NCBI GenBank assembly: GCA_017428265.1
Contig: JAFRRD010000052.1
Location: forward strand, 1-64,000
Origin: Lachnospiraceae bacterium
GTDB taxonomy: Bacteria > Bacillota > Clostridia > Lachnospirales > Lachnospiraceae
DNA: 64,000 nt
Direction: 5' to 3'
Every line of letters starts with the position of its first letter. Position 1 is the first letter of the stretch. The position numbers and the translations under genes were made by a program. The notes beneath the pieces were generated by a model. That model made no database searches. It saw only the letters and a list, made by a program, of their open reading frames with translations, and was not told the origin of the DNA. Below are positions 7,818-16,578 of the stretch, piece by piece.

Positions 7818-9068
7818 GTGTCTCTTCTGGAAAAACTGTCCGATCCGGCAGTCTGGGAGGCCTTTTACGCTTACAGGGCCTCGCTGGCCGTACCGAGGGC
7901 AGACAATGACGAATTACGGCACTTTATCGATGAAAAGGCCTGGCTTCCGGTCACGCAGATGATCGCGGAGGGCGGGCGTTTTCCGCTGCCGCGCCGCGCC
8001 GTCATCAGCAAGATGCATTCGCAGAAAAAGCGGGTCGTGTACATCTACCCGCCCGCGGAGAATACGGTGATCAAGCTCCTGACCTGGCTGCTCCTGCGGA
8101 AATACGACGGCCTCTTTGCGGACGGGCTGTACTCCTTCCGTCCCGGGCGTTCGGCGAAGGATGCCGTGCGGAAACTGACCCATACGAAGGGCATCGGCAA
8201 GTGCTGGGCTTACAAGGTCGACATCCACAACTATTTCAATTCCGTGCCGGTGCCGCGGCTCATACCGAAACTTCGGGAAGTGCTCGGGGACGATGAAGCG
8301 CTTTTTGCGTTCCTGCGGCGCCTGCTGGAAGAAACGGAAGTCCTGGAAGCCGGAGAGCCTGTCACGGAACAGAAGGGCATTATGGCCGGAACGCCGATCG
8401 CCTCCTTCTACGCAAACCTCTACCTGAAGGACCTCGACGAGGCCTTTGCCCGGCGCGGCATCCCCTACGCCCGCTACTCGGACGACATCATCGTCTTTGC
8501 GGATACGCGGGAGGAAGTCCTGCAGCATGCGGAGACGATCCGGAGCTTCCTGGACGAGGCCGGTCTCGAAGTGAATCCTGACAAGGAGGAACTCTTTGCA
8601 CCGGAAGACGGCTGGGTCTTCCTCGGCTTTTCCTGCAGGAACGGCGTCATCGACATCGCTCCGGCGACCGTTGCCAAGCTGAAGGCGAAGATGCGCCGCA
8701 AGACCCGCGCGCTCGAGCGCTGGTGCCGCCGGAACGGCTATGAAGGGGAGAGAGGTGCGAAGGCCTTCATCCGTATCTTCAGGAGCAAACTCCTCGAGAA
8801 CTCGGGCGACAATGACCTGACCTGGAGCGCCTGGTTCTTCTCGGTCATCAATACGACCGCGAGCCTTGAAGTCATCGATGCCTACGCGCTCGACTGCATC
8901 CGTTTCCTTGTAACCGGAAAGCGCACCAAGGCGCGCTTCAACCTCCGCTACGAAGAGATCAAGGCCATGGGCTGGCAGAACCTCGTCCATGCCTACTACG
9001 ACTACCGCGCAGAAGAGGCCGCATCTGAGGAAAAGAGCCGTTCCGGCGAAACTGAGGGCGGCGTATGA
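7818..9068 (+). CDS. Reverse transcriptase domain protein (stand-alone, class uncertain)
   Basis: 416 residues. RNA-directed DNA polymerase core: Asp135 in KVDIHNYF, QKGIMAGTPIASFYANLYL at 185-203, the catalytic YSDD at 220-223 (Ser in place of the more usual Ala) and FLGF at 268-271. The C-terminal 130 residues hold a helical region ending in GWQNLVHAYY and no recognisable maturase X, HNH or CRISPR domain. The retron VTG and NAxxH signatures were not found, so it is not a textbook retron RT; it is closer to group-II-like or 'unknown group' RTs. GTG start at 7818 follows AAAGGAG. The stop overlaps the start of the next gene (ATGA). A defence function is possible but unproven. Confidence 0.88.
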   Translation: MSLLEKLSDPAVWEAFYAYRASLAVPRADNDELRHFIDEKAWLPVTQMIAEGGRFPLPRRAVISKMHSQKKRVVYIYPPAENTVIKLLTWLLLRKYDGLFADGLYSFRPGRSAKDAVRKLTHTKGIGKCWAYKVDIHNYFNSVPVPRLIPKLREVLGDDEALFAFLRRLLEETEVLEAGEPVTEQKGIMAGTPIASFYANLYLKDLDEAFARRGIPYARYSDDIIVFADTREEVLQHAETIRSFLDEAGLEVNPDKEELFAPEDGWVFLGFSCRNGVIDIAPATVAKLKAKMRRKTRALERWCRRNGYEGERGAKAFIRIFRSKLLENSGDNDLTWSAWFFSVINTTASLEVIDAYALDCIRFLVTGKRTKARFNLRYEEIKAMGWQNLVHAYYDYRAEEAASEEKSRSGETEGGV

Positions 9069-9595
9069 AGACTGTCCTGATCGCGAATATCATCTCGTTC
9101 ATCGGCTGCCTTCTGATGGTCGCGATCGGGCTGATCAAAGAGAGACGGAAGATCCTGCTCACGCAGTGCGTACTGTGGGGCATCCTGACCGTTTCCAACC
9201 TGATGCTCGGCGGTGTGACCGGCGCAGTCTCGAACATCGTCAGCATCGTTCGGAACCTGTACAGCTTGAAACGGCCGCTCACCCTGCCGGTCAAGATCGG
9301 CTTCATTGCCGTGCAGACGGCGATCACGGCCTTTACCAACGAACTCGGCCTCATCGGCTGGCTGCCGACCCTGGCGGCGGCAACTTTCACCTTCTTCATG
9401 GACGTGAAGGATGCGGTCACGCTGAAGTGCGTGATCATTTTCGGGCAGACACTTTGGGCCATCTTTGACTTCTCAATCAGAAATTATACCGCCTGTGCCT
9501 TTGACGTCATGACGGTGATCTCGACCTGCGTCGGGATCGCCATCCTGCTGCGCGAGCGGCGAAGATCCTGCAAGGACTCCTCAAAGAAACAATAA
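9065..9595 (+). CDS. YgjV-like inner membrane protein
   Basis: 176 residues with about five to six hydrophobic segments starting at residue 3 (VLIANIISFIGCLLMVAIGLI), matching the YgjV-type family of small membrane proteins of unknown function. No catalytic motif seen. Its ATG overlaps the stop of the reverse transcriptase gene, so it is translationally coupled to it; this suggests a joint role, for example a membrane partner of the RT, but such proteins also occur alone. A bidirectional terminator follows. Confidence 0.8.
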   Translation: MKTVLIANIISFIGCLLMVAIGLIKERRKILLTQCVLWGILTVSNLMLGGVTGAVSNIVSIVRNLYSLKRPLTLPVKIGFIAVQTAITAFTNELGLIGWLPTLAAATFTFFMDVKDAVTLKCVIIFGQTLWAIFDFSIRNYTACAFDVMTVISTCVGIAILLRERRRSCKDSSKKQ

Positions 9596-9614
9596 AAAAA
9601 CAGATGAAAAAGGA

Positions 9615-9667
9615 TTCCGGGTGGGAGGCACTTCGAAAGAAGATGTCACACACCCGGAAGTTTTTTT
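9615..9667. terminator. Bidirectional terminator between the RT operon and the MFS operon
   Basis: TTCCGGGTG (9615-9623) pairs with CACCCGGAA (9651-9659). An A-run (9595-9600) lies on the left and TTTTTTT (9661-9667) on the right, so it can act for both strands. Confidence 0.75.
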
Positions 9668-9685
9668 GTTGGGAAAAGCACCGCC

Positions 9686-9782
9686 GCTCCGCCCGGCAGC
9701 CGCCTGCGCATGGCCGCCGCATATCCGTGCCGTCCCGGGCGGACGTCCGCCGGGGATGGGGAGGACTGCTGCCGGGCGGAGC
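9686..9782. repeat. Long inverted repeat, 14-bp perfect arms
   Basis: GCTCCGCCCGGCAG (9686-9699) and CTGCCGGGCGGAGC (9769-9782) are exact reverse complements. The 69 bases between contain a 14-bp palindrome, GGCGGACGTCCGCC (9738-9751). It lies just 3' of the MFS gene; it may be a very stable 3' structure or the remnant of a small mobile repeat. Confidence 0.65.
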
Positions 9783-9799
9783 GTGATGAGCATTTTCCC

Positions 9800-11104
9800 T
9801 TACAGTTCCTTGATGTGCTTATTCGTCAGCATCAGGATTGCGGTCACGGTAAAGCCCAGCGAGCAGGCCGCCAGAAGCGCCGTGCTGCCGAAGCCTCCCA
9901 GCACCGCACCGGCCAGGACCGACGCAATGGGGATCATCCCCTGAGAACCGATGCTGATGATGCTGTTCACCTTGCTCAGTTTGTCACGGTCCACGATGCG
10001 CATGATCGCGGTAGTGACCGGGATATTAATGCAGGAGATCAGGAAGCCGATCAGTACGCAGCCAAGGGAAAATGCGATCAGGAAGGCGTTGACCCTGCCG
10101 GCGTATTCCACGAAAACCGTGTAACTGACGGTCAGGCCGATCATGACGGCAGCCACGCCGCACAGATAGCGGGAGACCTTCCGGCCGCATTTGTCTGCCT
10201 GCGGGCGGGCGCTCAGGATCGCCGCGCCGAGCAGCGAACTCACCCCGATGCACACACTGAACACGGAGGACCAGAGTTCGGGCGTCAGCACGCTGTCAAA
10301 GAGATAGGACGGTGCAGAAGCCAGATCCGTCTTGATGAAGAACGGAAGGAAATTCGCGGTCACCGGCGAGAAGAAGAAATTGATGAACAGGATCGAGCTG
10401 AGCAGTGCCAGGATGGCCTTTTTTGTCTTCAGGTAGGAGATGCCTTCGCCCATGTCGCGAAGCGCAAGGCGGAGCGTCAGATGTTCATCGGAAGGCGTGA
10501 AGTCATAGCAGATCAGCATTTCCGAAATGCCTGAGGCCACGAAGCAGGCGCCGACAAAGAAGAAGAGGACGTGGATCGGCAGGGCAGCGTAGAGGATGCC
10601 GGCCAGGATGACCCCGAGGATACTTTCCATGGAACTTTTCATGGTGAAATACGAGTTTGCCTGCTGCAGCTGGTCTTCCGCAACGATGTGCGGGAAGAGG
10701 GCGCCGGCTGCGGGATTGAAGACACCGCTGACCGCATTGCCGAAGACCCCGAGGACAAAAAGGATCACGATGTGCGCGCCGGGCTCACGGAAGATCAGCA
10801 TGAGCACGGTGGCGAGAATGATCACGCTGCCCTTCATGAAGTCGCAGACGTACATGATCTTTGCCTTGCTCATCCGGTCGCCCAGGACACCGCCGACAGG
10901 CGTGAAGATCAGCATCGCGGCTCCGCAGAGCGCCAGATACAGGCCCTGCAGGAAGGCGTTGTTGCCGCTGATCTCAAGGATATAGAAACTGACCGCAAAG
11001 CTGTAGAGAAGCGCGCCGAGTTCCGAAACGAGAGCGCCCAGAAAGACCAGACGGAAGTTGCGGTTCGCAAAGACATTTTCTTTTTTCTGTATCTCATTCC
11101 GCAT
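9800..11104 (-). CDS. MFS transporter, drug/siderophore-exporter type
   Basis: 434 residues with about 12 hydrophobic segments; the loop GGVLGDRMSKAKIM near residue 60 is the MFS motif A region between helices 2 and 3. It resembles the MFS_3 group that includes multidrug and enterobactin exporters; the actual substrate cannot be read from sequence. The gene overlaps the end of the upstream HTH regulator by 11 bases on the minus strand, so regulator and exporter are coupled. Such pairs usually self-regulate. Confidence 0.88.
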   Translation of the reverse strand: MRNEIQKKENVFANRNFRLVFLGALVSELGALLYSFAVSFYILEISGNNAFLQGLYLALCGAAMLIFTPVGGVLGDRMSKAKIMYVCDFMKGSVIILATVLMLIFREPGAHIVILFVLGVFGNAVSGVFNPAAGALFPHIVAEDQLQQANSYFTMKSSMESILGVILAGILYAALPIHVLFFFVGACFVASGISEMLICYDFTPSDEHLTLRLALRDMGEGISYLKTKKAILALLSSILFINFFFSPVTANFLPFFIKTDLASAPSYLFDSVLTPELWSSVFSVCIGVSSLLGAAILSARPQADKCGRKVSRYLCGVAAVMIGLTVSYTVFVEYAGRVNAFLIAFSLGCVLIGFLISCINIPVTTAIMRIVDRDKLSKVNSIISIGSQGMIPIASVLAGAVLGGFGSTALLAACSLGFTVTAILMLTNKHIKEL

Positions 11105-12170
11105 GTTCCGTCATCTCCTTCCACTGATCAAGCATGGCTTTGTCATCCAGCAGTTCAAGCAGCCTGGCCACGCTGCCGGATGCGGTCGGGCCAAGGGTGT
11201 CAAACACAATTGTCTGTTCCGGCTTTTCGGCAAAACGCATGGTCTTCAGACTGTAATCCGGGGTCGAATCGAAGCGGAGCGCCGTTTCCGCTGCTTTTTT
11301 CAGCGATGCCTGCGACTCGGCCTGCTGGCCGGTCTTCGCCTGCACCGAGGCCAGCAGCGCCAGCATTTCGGTGTGAAGCTTTTCCAGAATGTCAGGTTTT
11401 TCTTCCGCTTTCAGGCCGCTGAGAAGAACGAGCGCCCAGCGGATGATCTCCAGCGCCTGGTCCCAGTCGCCCCGGGAGCGGAATAGGAACACGTAAGCGG
11501 CTACGGTGTCCAGCAGATCGGAACAGGCATTCATGAGCGCTTCGGCAAGATAAGGCGCCGCTTCTTTCGGACGGTTCATGAAAACGGCAAGGTTCACGCC
11601 GATCTGGCTGCTGAAGATCCCGGCTGCGTTGTTCGCCTTCAGCAGTTCGAGGCTTTTTTCCTGCTCCCCCAGAAGGAACCAGCCCGTCGAAATTTTGCCG
11701 CTTAACAGGGTTTCGCTGATGCGCGGGTCGTCGTTCTGCGGCAGCAGGATCTTCGCCTGCTCCAGAAGTTCCAGTGCCCGCATCAGCTGCTTTTTATCAT
11801 GAGCGGAAGCACCGAAAACAAGCCACACCTCGGCACAGTGGTACACCGCCCTGAAGGAATTCGGGTATCTGGCCAGGACTTTTTCTGCTTCGGTAAGTGC
11901 CGCGGGGTCCATGCTCCGGCAGTACCCGGCGATCCGTTTCAGCGCAGCATCCAGGCGCTTGTCCTGCATTTTGTAGCCGAGCAGCGCATCGACCGAAGTA
12001 TCGAAGAAATCGGCCATTTCCACGAGCAGGTCCAGCTCCGGCTGCGACAGGCCGGCTTCCCATTTGTAGACGGCACCGACGGTCACGCCTAAAGCCTCGG
12101 CCAGTTTTTCCTGCGTCATTTTCCGCTGTTTGCGGAGGGTGCGGATATTTTCAGAAAGGGTCAGCTTCAT
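11094..12170 (-). CDS. XRE-family HTH regulator with TPR-like C-terminus
   Basis: 358 residues. Residues 4-60 form a Cro/C1-type helix-turn-helix (SENIRTLRKQRKMTQEKLAEA ... VGAVYKWEAGLSQPEL). The remainder is helical with alternating Leu/Ala pairs typical of tetratricopeptide repeats, as in Rgg/PlcR-type sensors that bind small ligands or peptides. ATG at 12170 follows a strong AAAGGAGG. Its stop lies inside the MFS gene, so it probably controls that exporter. No signalling peptide gene is evident next to it. Confidence 0.88.
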   Translation of the reverse strand: MKLTLSENIRTLRKQRKMTQEKLAEALGVTVGAVYKWEAGLSQPELDLLVEMADFFDTSVDALLGYKMQDKRLDAALKRIAGYCRSMDPAALTEAEKVLARYPNSFRAVYHCAEVWLVFGASAHDKKQLMRALELLEQAKILLPQNDDPRISETLLSGKISTGWFLLGEQEKSLELLKANNAAGIFSSQIGVNLAVFMNRPKEAAPYLAEALMNACSDLLDTVAAYVFLFRSRGDWDQALEIIRWALVLLSGLKAEEKPDILEKLHTEMLALLASVQAKTGQQAESQASLKKAAETALRFDSTPDYSLKTMRFAEKPEQTIVFDTLGPTASGSVARLLELLDDKAMLDQWKEMTEHAE

Positions 12171-12202
12171 TTATGAGGACCTCCTTTTTTCTTTCTGCCG
12201 CC

Positions 12203-12231
12203 ATTATACAGGCGTTCAGGCGATTTGAGAA
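12203..12231 (-). promoter_or_regulatory. Promoter of the HTH regulator-MFS operon
   Basis: On the minus strand TTCTCA (12231-12226), 17-base spacer, TATAAT (12208-12203). Good -10, 4/6 -35, 33 bases before the start codon. Confidence 0.65.
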
Positions 12232-12338
12232 GACACTGCCAATACCAAAAAGATAAAATATTTTATACCTGCGGTATGGATTTTGACTTTCTGCCTGCCG
12301 AAACGGAAAAAATGCTTTCCCGCTGCGGCTTCATCCTG

Positions 12339-12344
12339 TATAAT
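12339..12344 (+). promoter_or_regulatory. Possible -10 box of the unknown gene at 12375
   Basis: TATAAT, 31 bases before the ATG. No good -35 box lies at 16-18 bases; an upstream TTGACT at 12283 is too far away. Confidence 0.35.
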
Positions 12345-12374
12345 GGCGGCAGACAGAGAAAGGACCCTGTGACG

Positions 12375-13202
12375 ATGGAATACGACAATGCGGCTCTGCT
12401 GCTTCGCTATGAGGCCCACAACAGATCGGGCTATGACCCTGCCCTGCAGCTGCTGATCATGAAGCAGGCGAACGGGGTCTTTTACCGGACGGAAAAGACG
12501 CGCCGGGACGAGGGCGGTCCGGACCACTTCCTGCAGGTCAGCGGCGCGGCGACGGAAGCGGTGAAGAAGATCCTGGCGGAGGACCGCATCTATGCCCTGG
12601 AAAAGCTCGAAGCGCCGAAGGAAAACTGGGGCGGCATCCACGTCTACAACTTTTTCTTTTGTGACGGCAGCCGCAGCGTCTGTTATTACGGCGCCCAGCT
12701 GGAATATGTCGCCGGACGGAAGGACTTTCCGAAGACCAATTATCTCTTCGACGTGATGAAGCGCCTGGGCGAGGTGCTGATCCCGGAGGGCGTGCCGGAG
12801 GAATGTTTCGCCCCCGCAAAAAAGACGATGATCTCGCCGGTCATCACCGTGCCCGTTCCGGTCAGGACCTTCACGGTCTTTGACTTCCAAAAGACAAATG
12901 AGCCCCGTATCCTGGGCGATCCGGCGCGGGACGAGCGCCTGGAACGCTACGCCTTCGATAAGCGCAGCGACGGCAGTTTTGCCCTCACGCTGCAGGTCGG
13001 CTGGCCGGGGGCATCGGGCCACCGCGACGGCGCCGGGAACTCCTTTGCCCTCCCGGCAGAATGGTTCAGCGGGACATTCGGCGAATTCCTGGACCGCCTG
13101 ACGGAGAAGTACCCCGCCGCCTCGTACGGCTTCGGGAAAGAGGAACTGGCAGATATGCCCGGCCTCGCGAAGTTCCTGGGCTTTCCGGAAGACGAGGCGT
13201 AA
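12375..13202 (+). CDS. Hypothetical protein, family not recognised
   Basis: 275 residues, soluble, no signal peptide. Several aromatic patches (GGIHVYNFFFCDGSRSVCYYGAQLEY) and a C-terminal half beginning near VPVRTFTVFDFQKTNEPR, which might be a second small domain; the last third (ALPAEWFSGTFGEFLDRLTEKYP) looks like an alpha/beta fold. ATG at 12375 follows AAAGGA; an upstream in-frame ATG at 12225 would overlap the divergent promoter region and is rejected. It stands alone between a divergent regulator and a terminator. Function unknown. Confidence 0.75.
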   Translation: MEYDNAALLLRYEAHNRSGYDPALQLLIMKQANGVFYRTEKTRRDEGGPDHFLQVSGAATEAVKKILAEDRIYALEKLEAPKENWGGIHVYNFFFCDGSRSVCYYGAQLEYVAGRKDFPKTNYLFDVMKRLGEVLIPEGVPEECFAPAKKTMISPVITVPVPVRTFTVFDFQKTNEPRILGDPARDERLERYAFDKRSDGSFALTLQVGWPGASGHRDGAGNSFALPAEWFSGTFGEFLDRLTEKYPAASYGFGKEELADMPGLAKFLGFPEDEA

Positions 13203-13254
13203 AGCGCGGAGCAGCAAACAGGACCGTCTGCGCCGGAAAAACCGCATAAAGACA

Positions 13255-13288
13255 GAAGGGGTGAGATGCCCCTTCTTCTTGCTTTTTA
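13255..13288 (+). terminator. Terminator after the unknown 275-residue gene
   Basis: Stem GAAGGGG / CCCCTTC with a 7-base loop, then TTCTTGCTTTTT. Confidence 0.7.
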
Positions 13289-13307
13289 CGGAAGTTACTG
13301 CTATAAT
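13279..13307 (+). promoter_or_regulatory. Promoter of the 46-residue ORF and zinc-ribbon TPR gene
   Basis: TTGCTT (13279-13284), 17-base spacer, perfect TATAAT (13302-13307). It overlaps the T-tract of the preceding terminator. Confidence 0.65.
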
Positions 13308-13312
13308 ATTGC

Positions 13313-13356
13313 AGAACTTTAAGTTGGGTAAGAATGCCCACAGGCAATAAAGTTCT
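13313..13356 (+). promoter_or_regulatory. Leader hairpin before the 46-residue ORF
   Basis: AGAACTTTA (13313-13321) pairs perfectly with TAAAGTTCT (13348-13356); an inner TGGG/CCCA pair lengthens the structure. The closing arm ends at the TTTGGAG ribosome site (13356-13360), so folding could affect initiation. Confidence 0.45.
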
Positions 13357-13371
13357 TTGGAGAAAAAACCG

Positions 13372-13512
13372 ATGATCAATTTTGATGAAGAGCTCAAGAA
13401 ATTCAGTCCGAGTACCGAGGTCGAGCAGGCCGAGGACGTGATCCTGAAACTGGACAAGATGAAGGACATGACGGACCTGATGCTGGAAATCATGAAGGAC
13501 AAGGAGTCGTAG
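13372..13512 (+). CDS. Small acidic 46-residue protein
   Basis: ATG at 13372 to TAG at 13512, encoding 46 residues that begin MINFDEELKKF and end EIMKDKES. The protein is highly charged and predicted helical (VEQAEDVILKLDKMKDMTD). It has its own promoter and TTTGGAG site, and the next gene starts one base after its stop, indicating an operon with the zinc-ribbon TPR membrane protein. Function unknown; it could be a small partner or regulator of that protein. Confidence 0.7.
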   Translation: MINFDEELKKFSPSTEVEQAEDVILKLDKMKDMTDLMLEIMKDKES

Positions 13513-13513
13513 C

Positions 13514-14608
13514 ATGAGCATGCTCTGCTGGAAGTGCGGCAGCACGCTCGGGGCAGGAAAGTTCTGCCTGCGCTGCGGCGCTGACGTACAGCAGTACCGG
13601 AAGATCGCCCGCCTGGCCAACCGCTATTACAACGAGGGGCTGTCCAGGGCAAACGTGCGTGACCTGTCCGGCGCTGCAGAGGCGCTTCAGCGGTGCCTCA
13701 GCATTGACAAACGGAATATTCCCGCCAGAAATCTGCTGGGGCTCGTGCTTTACGAGATGGGAGAGACGGTCGACGCGCTCGCGGAATGGGTCGTCAGCAC
13801 CAACTACCTGCCCCACGACAATCCGGCGGAAGCTTATGTTGCGTCTTTGCAGAACAACCGCACCGAGCTTGACACCGCGAGCCAGGCGATCCATAAATTC
13901 AACGTCGCGCTCGACCATGCGCGGCAGGGCAATACGGACCTTGCCATGATCCAGCTGCAGTGGGTGCTGGACAAGCATCCGAAGATGATCAAGGCACACG
14001 AACTGATGGCGCTTCTCTACATCTGGGAAGGCGAGAATGCAAAGGCCAGAAAGGAACTCGACGCAGCGCTGAAGATCGACCGCGGCAGCGTGTTCTGCAG
14101 GCATCTGCAGCAGGAAGTGGAGAGCGCCGTAAAGTCGGAAAGCAGCCGGAACAACGCGAGGACCGGCGCCGGATTAAGGAGCGTGGCCGACAGCGCCCGT
14201 GAAAATGCGGAGCGCGTGGGCAAGACCCTGCAGGGACGCCCCGGAAGGCTCCTGAAATTCGTGCTCGGGCTCTTCCTTCTCGTCTGCGCGATCTGGGGCA
14301 TCCTGGTCCCGACCGTCTCAAGAAACCGTCAGGCGGCGGTCGACAACGCCGTGGCCGTCTATGCGGAGCAGTTGGAGTCGCTGCGGCTCAGGCTCGCGGC
14401 CAGCGAAGACCGGAACGAGGCCTACGAGATCCTGCTCGAACTCAGCCGGCTGGATATCGAGGTCAACGAAGACCGCGCCAGGATCGAAGAACTGTTCGGG
14501 CAGCTGAGCATTACCAGCGCCGATACGGACCTGTATAAAACACTATATGACGCCTGGCGTCTGGCCCTTCTGCAGTATAATCTGAACGGGCCGGAGGAAG
14601 GACCGTGA
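13514..14608 (+). CDS. Zinc-ribbon, TPR and single-TM membrane protein
   Basis: 364 residues. Cys5, Cys8, Cys18 and Cys21 form an N-terminal zinc ribbon. Residues about 28-190 contain TPR-like helix pairs ([39 protein letters not shown]). A transmembrane helix is at about 246-267 ([19 protein letters not shown]), followed by a coiled-coil-like segment to the end. A cytoplasmic TPR scaffold anchored in the membrane is the likely form. It follows the 46-residue ORF by one base. Clostridia carry many such zinc-ribbon scaffolds with unknown roles. The start of the rhamnose cluster lies 22 bases downstream. Confidence 0.82.
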   Translation: MSMLCWKCGSTLGAGKFCLRCGADVQQYRKIARLANRYYNEGLSRANVRDLSGAAEALQRCLSIDKRNIPARNLLGLVLYEMGETVDALAEWVVSTNYLPHDNPAEAYVASLQNNRTELDTASQAIHKFNVALDHARQGNTDLAMIQLQWVLDKHPKMIKAHELMALLYIWEGENAKARKELDAALKIDRGSVFCRHLQQEVESAVKSESSRNNARTGAGLRSVADSARENAERVGKTLQGRPGRLLKFVLGLFLLVCAIWGILVPTVSRNRQAAVDNAVAVYAEQLESLRLRLAASEDRNEAYEILLELSRLDIEVNEDRARIEELFGQLSITSADTDLYKTLYDAWRLALLQYNLNGPEEGP

Positions 14609-14630
14609 GCGGTCCGGAAAGAGAGGAAAA

Positions 14631-15515
<885 letters not shown>

Positions 15516-15545
15516 TCCGAGATTCTGAACATAAAGGAGAACGAC

Positions 15546-16565
15546 ATGAATCTGCTTGTGACCGGCGGTGCCGGCTTTATCGGCAGCAACTTCATCTTTT
15601 ACGAAAGGGAGCAACATCCCGAAGACCGCATCGTCTGCCTGGACGCGCTGACCTATGCCGGCAACCTGTCCACGCTTGCCTCCGTGCTGGATCAGCCGGG
15701 CTTTCGCTTCGTGAAAACGGATATCCGCGACCGCGCGGCGGTTTTCAGCCTCTTTGAAGAGGAAAAATTCGACATCGTCGTCAATTTCGCCGCGGAATCC
15801 CATGTGGACCGCTCCATTGAGAACCCGGGCATTTTCCTGGAGACCAATATCCTCGGGACCGCGAATCTCATGGATGCCTGCCGCAAATACGGCGTGGGCC
15901 GCTTCCACCAGGTCTCGACCGACGAGGTCTACGGCGACCTGCCGCTCGACCGCCCGGACCTGTTCTTCACCGAGGAGACGCCCATCCATACGAGTTCGCC
16001 CTATTCGAGCTCCAAGGCCGCGGCGGACCTGCTGGCGCTGGCCTATTACCGCACTTTTGACCTGCCGGTCTCCGTTTCCCGCTGCTCGAACAATTACGGC
16101 CCCTACCAGTTCCCGGAAAAGCTGATCCCGCTCATGATCGCGAACAGCCTCGCGGACAAGTCCCTGCCGGTCTACGGCACCGGGGAGAACGTACGCGACT
16201 GGCTCTATGTCGAGGACCACTGCAAGGCCATCGACCTGATCATGCGCGAAGGCCGCGTGGGCGAAGTCTACAACATCGGCGGCCACAATGAGATGGCCAA
16301 TATCGATATCGTGAAGATCATCCTGAAGGAACTCGGCAAGCCCGAGAGCCTGATCACTTTCGTAACCGACCGCAAGGGACACGACATGCGCTACGCGATC
16401 GATCCGGCCAAGATCCACCGTGAGCTCGGCTGGCTGCCGGAGACCATGTTCGCCGACGGCATCAGAAAGACGATCCGCTGGTACCTCGACAATCAGGAAT
16501 GGTGGAAGACCATCGTCAGCGGAGAATATCAGCAGTATTACGAGAAAATGTACGGAAACCGCTGA
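15546..16565 (+). CDS. rfbB: dTDP-glucose 4,6-dehydratase
   Basis: 339 residues. Second step, dTDP-glucose to dTDP-4-dehydro-6-deoxyglucose. SDR fold with the NAD+-binding GGAGFIGSNF at 7-16, the catalytic STDEVYGDL segment and the YxxxK pair in YSSSKAAAD. NYGPYQFPEKLIP and the C-terminal substrate-binding region are intact. Start has AAAGGAG 10 bases upstream. Second gene of the rhamnose cluster. Confidence 0.97.
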   Translation: MNLLVTGGAGFIGSNFIFYEREQHPEDRIVCLDALTYAGNLSTLASVLDQPGFRFVKTDIRDRAAVFSLFEEEKFDIVVNFAAESHVDRSIENPGIFLETNILGTANLMDACRKYGVGRFHQVSTDEVYGDLPLDRPDLFFTEETPIHTSSPYSSSKAAADLLALAYYRTFDLPVSVSRCSNNYGPYQFPEKLIPLMIANSLADKSLPVYGTGENVRDWLYVEDHCKAIDLIMREGRVGEVYNIGGHNEMANIDIVKIILKELGKPESLITFVTDRKGHDMRYAIDPAKIHRELGWLPETMFADGIRKTIRWYLDNQEWWKTIVSGEYQQYYEKMYGNR

Positions 16566-16578
16566 GCGGGAGGGAAAG

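Noticed and set aside
7553..7909. Plus-strand open frame covering the region between the 179-residue protein and the reverse transcriptase
   Set aside because: It overlaps both genes, crosses a terminator and the hairpin-rich segment, and has no ribosome site.
7634..9068. Calling the RT locus a classical retron
   Set aside because: No retron VTG or NAxxH motif was found in the RT, and the RNA shows only a general resemblance; the claim is kept as a hypothesis.
9604..9944. Small open frames around 9604-9944
   Set aside because: They run through a terminator, a long inverted repeat and the 3' end of the MFS gene on the opposite strand.
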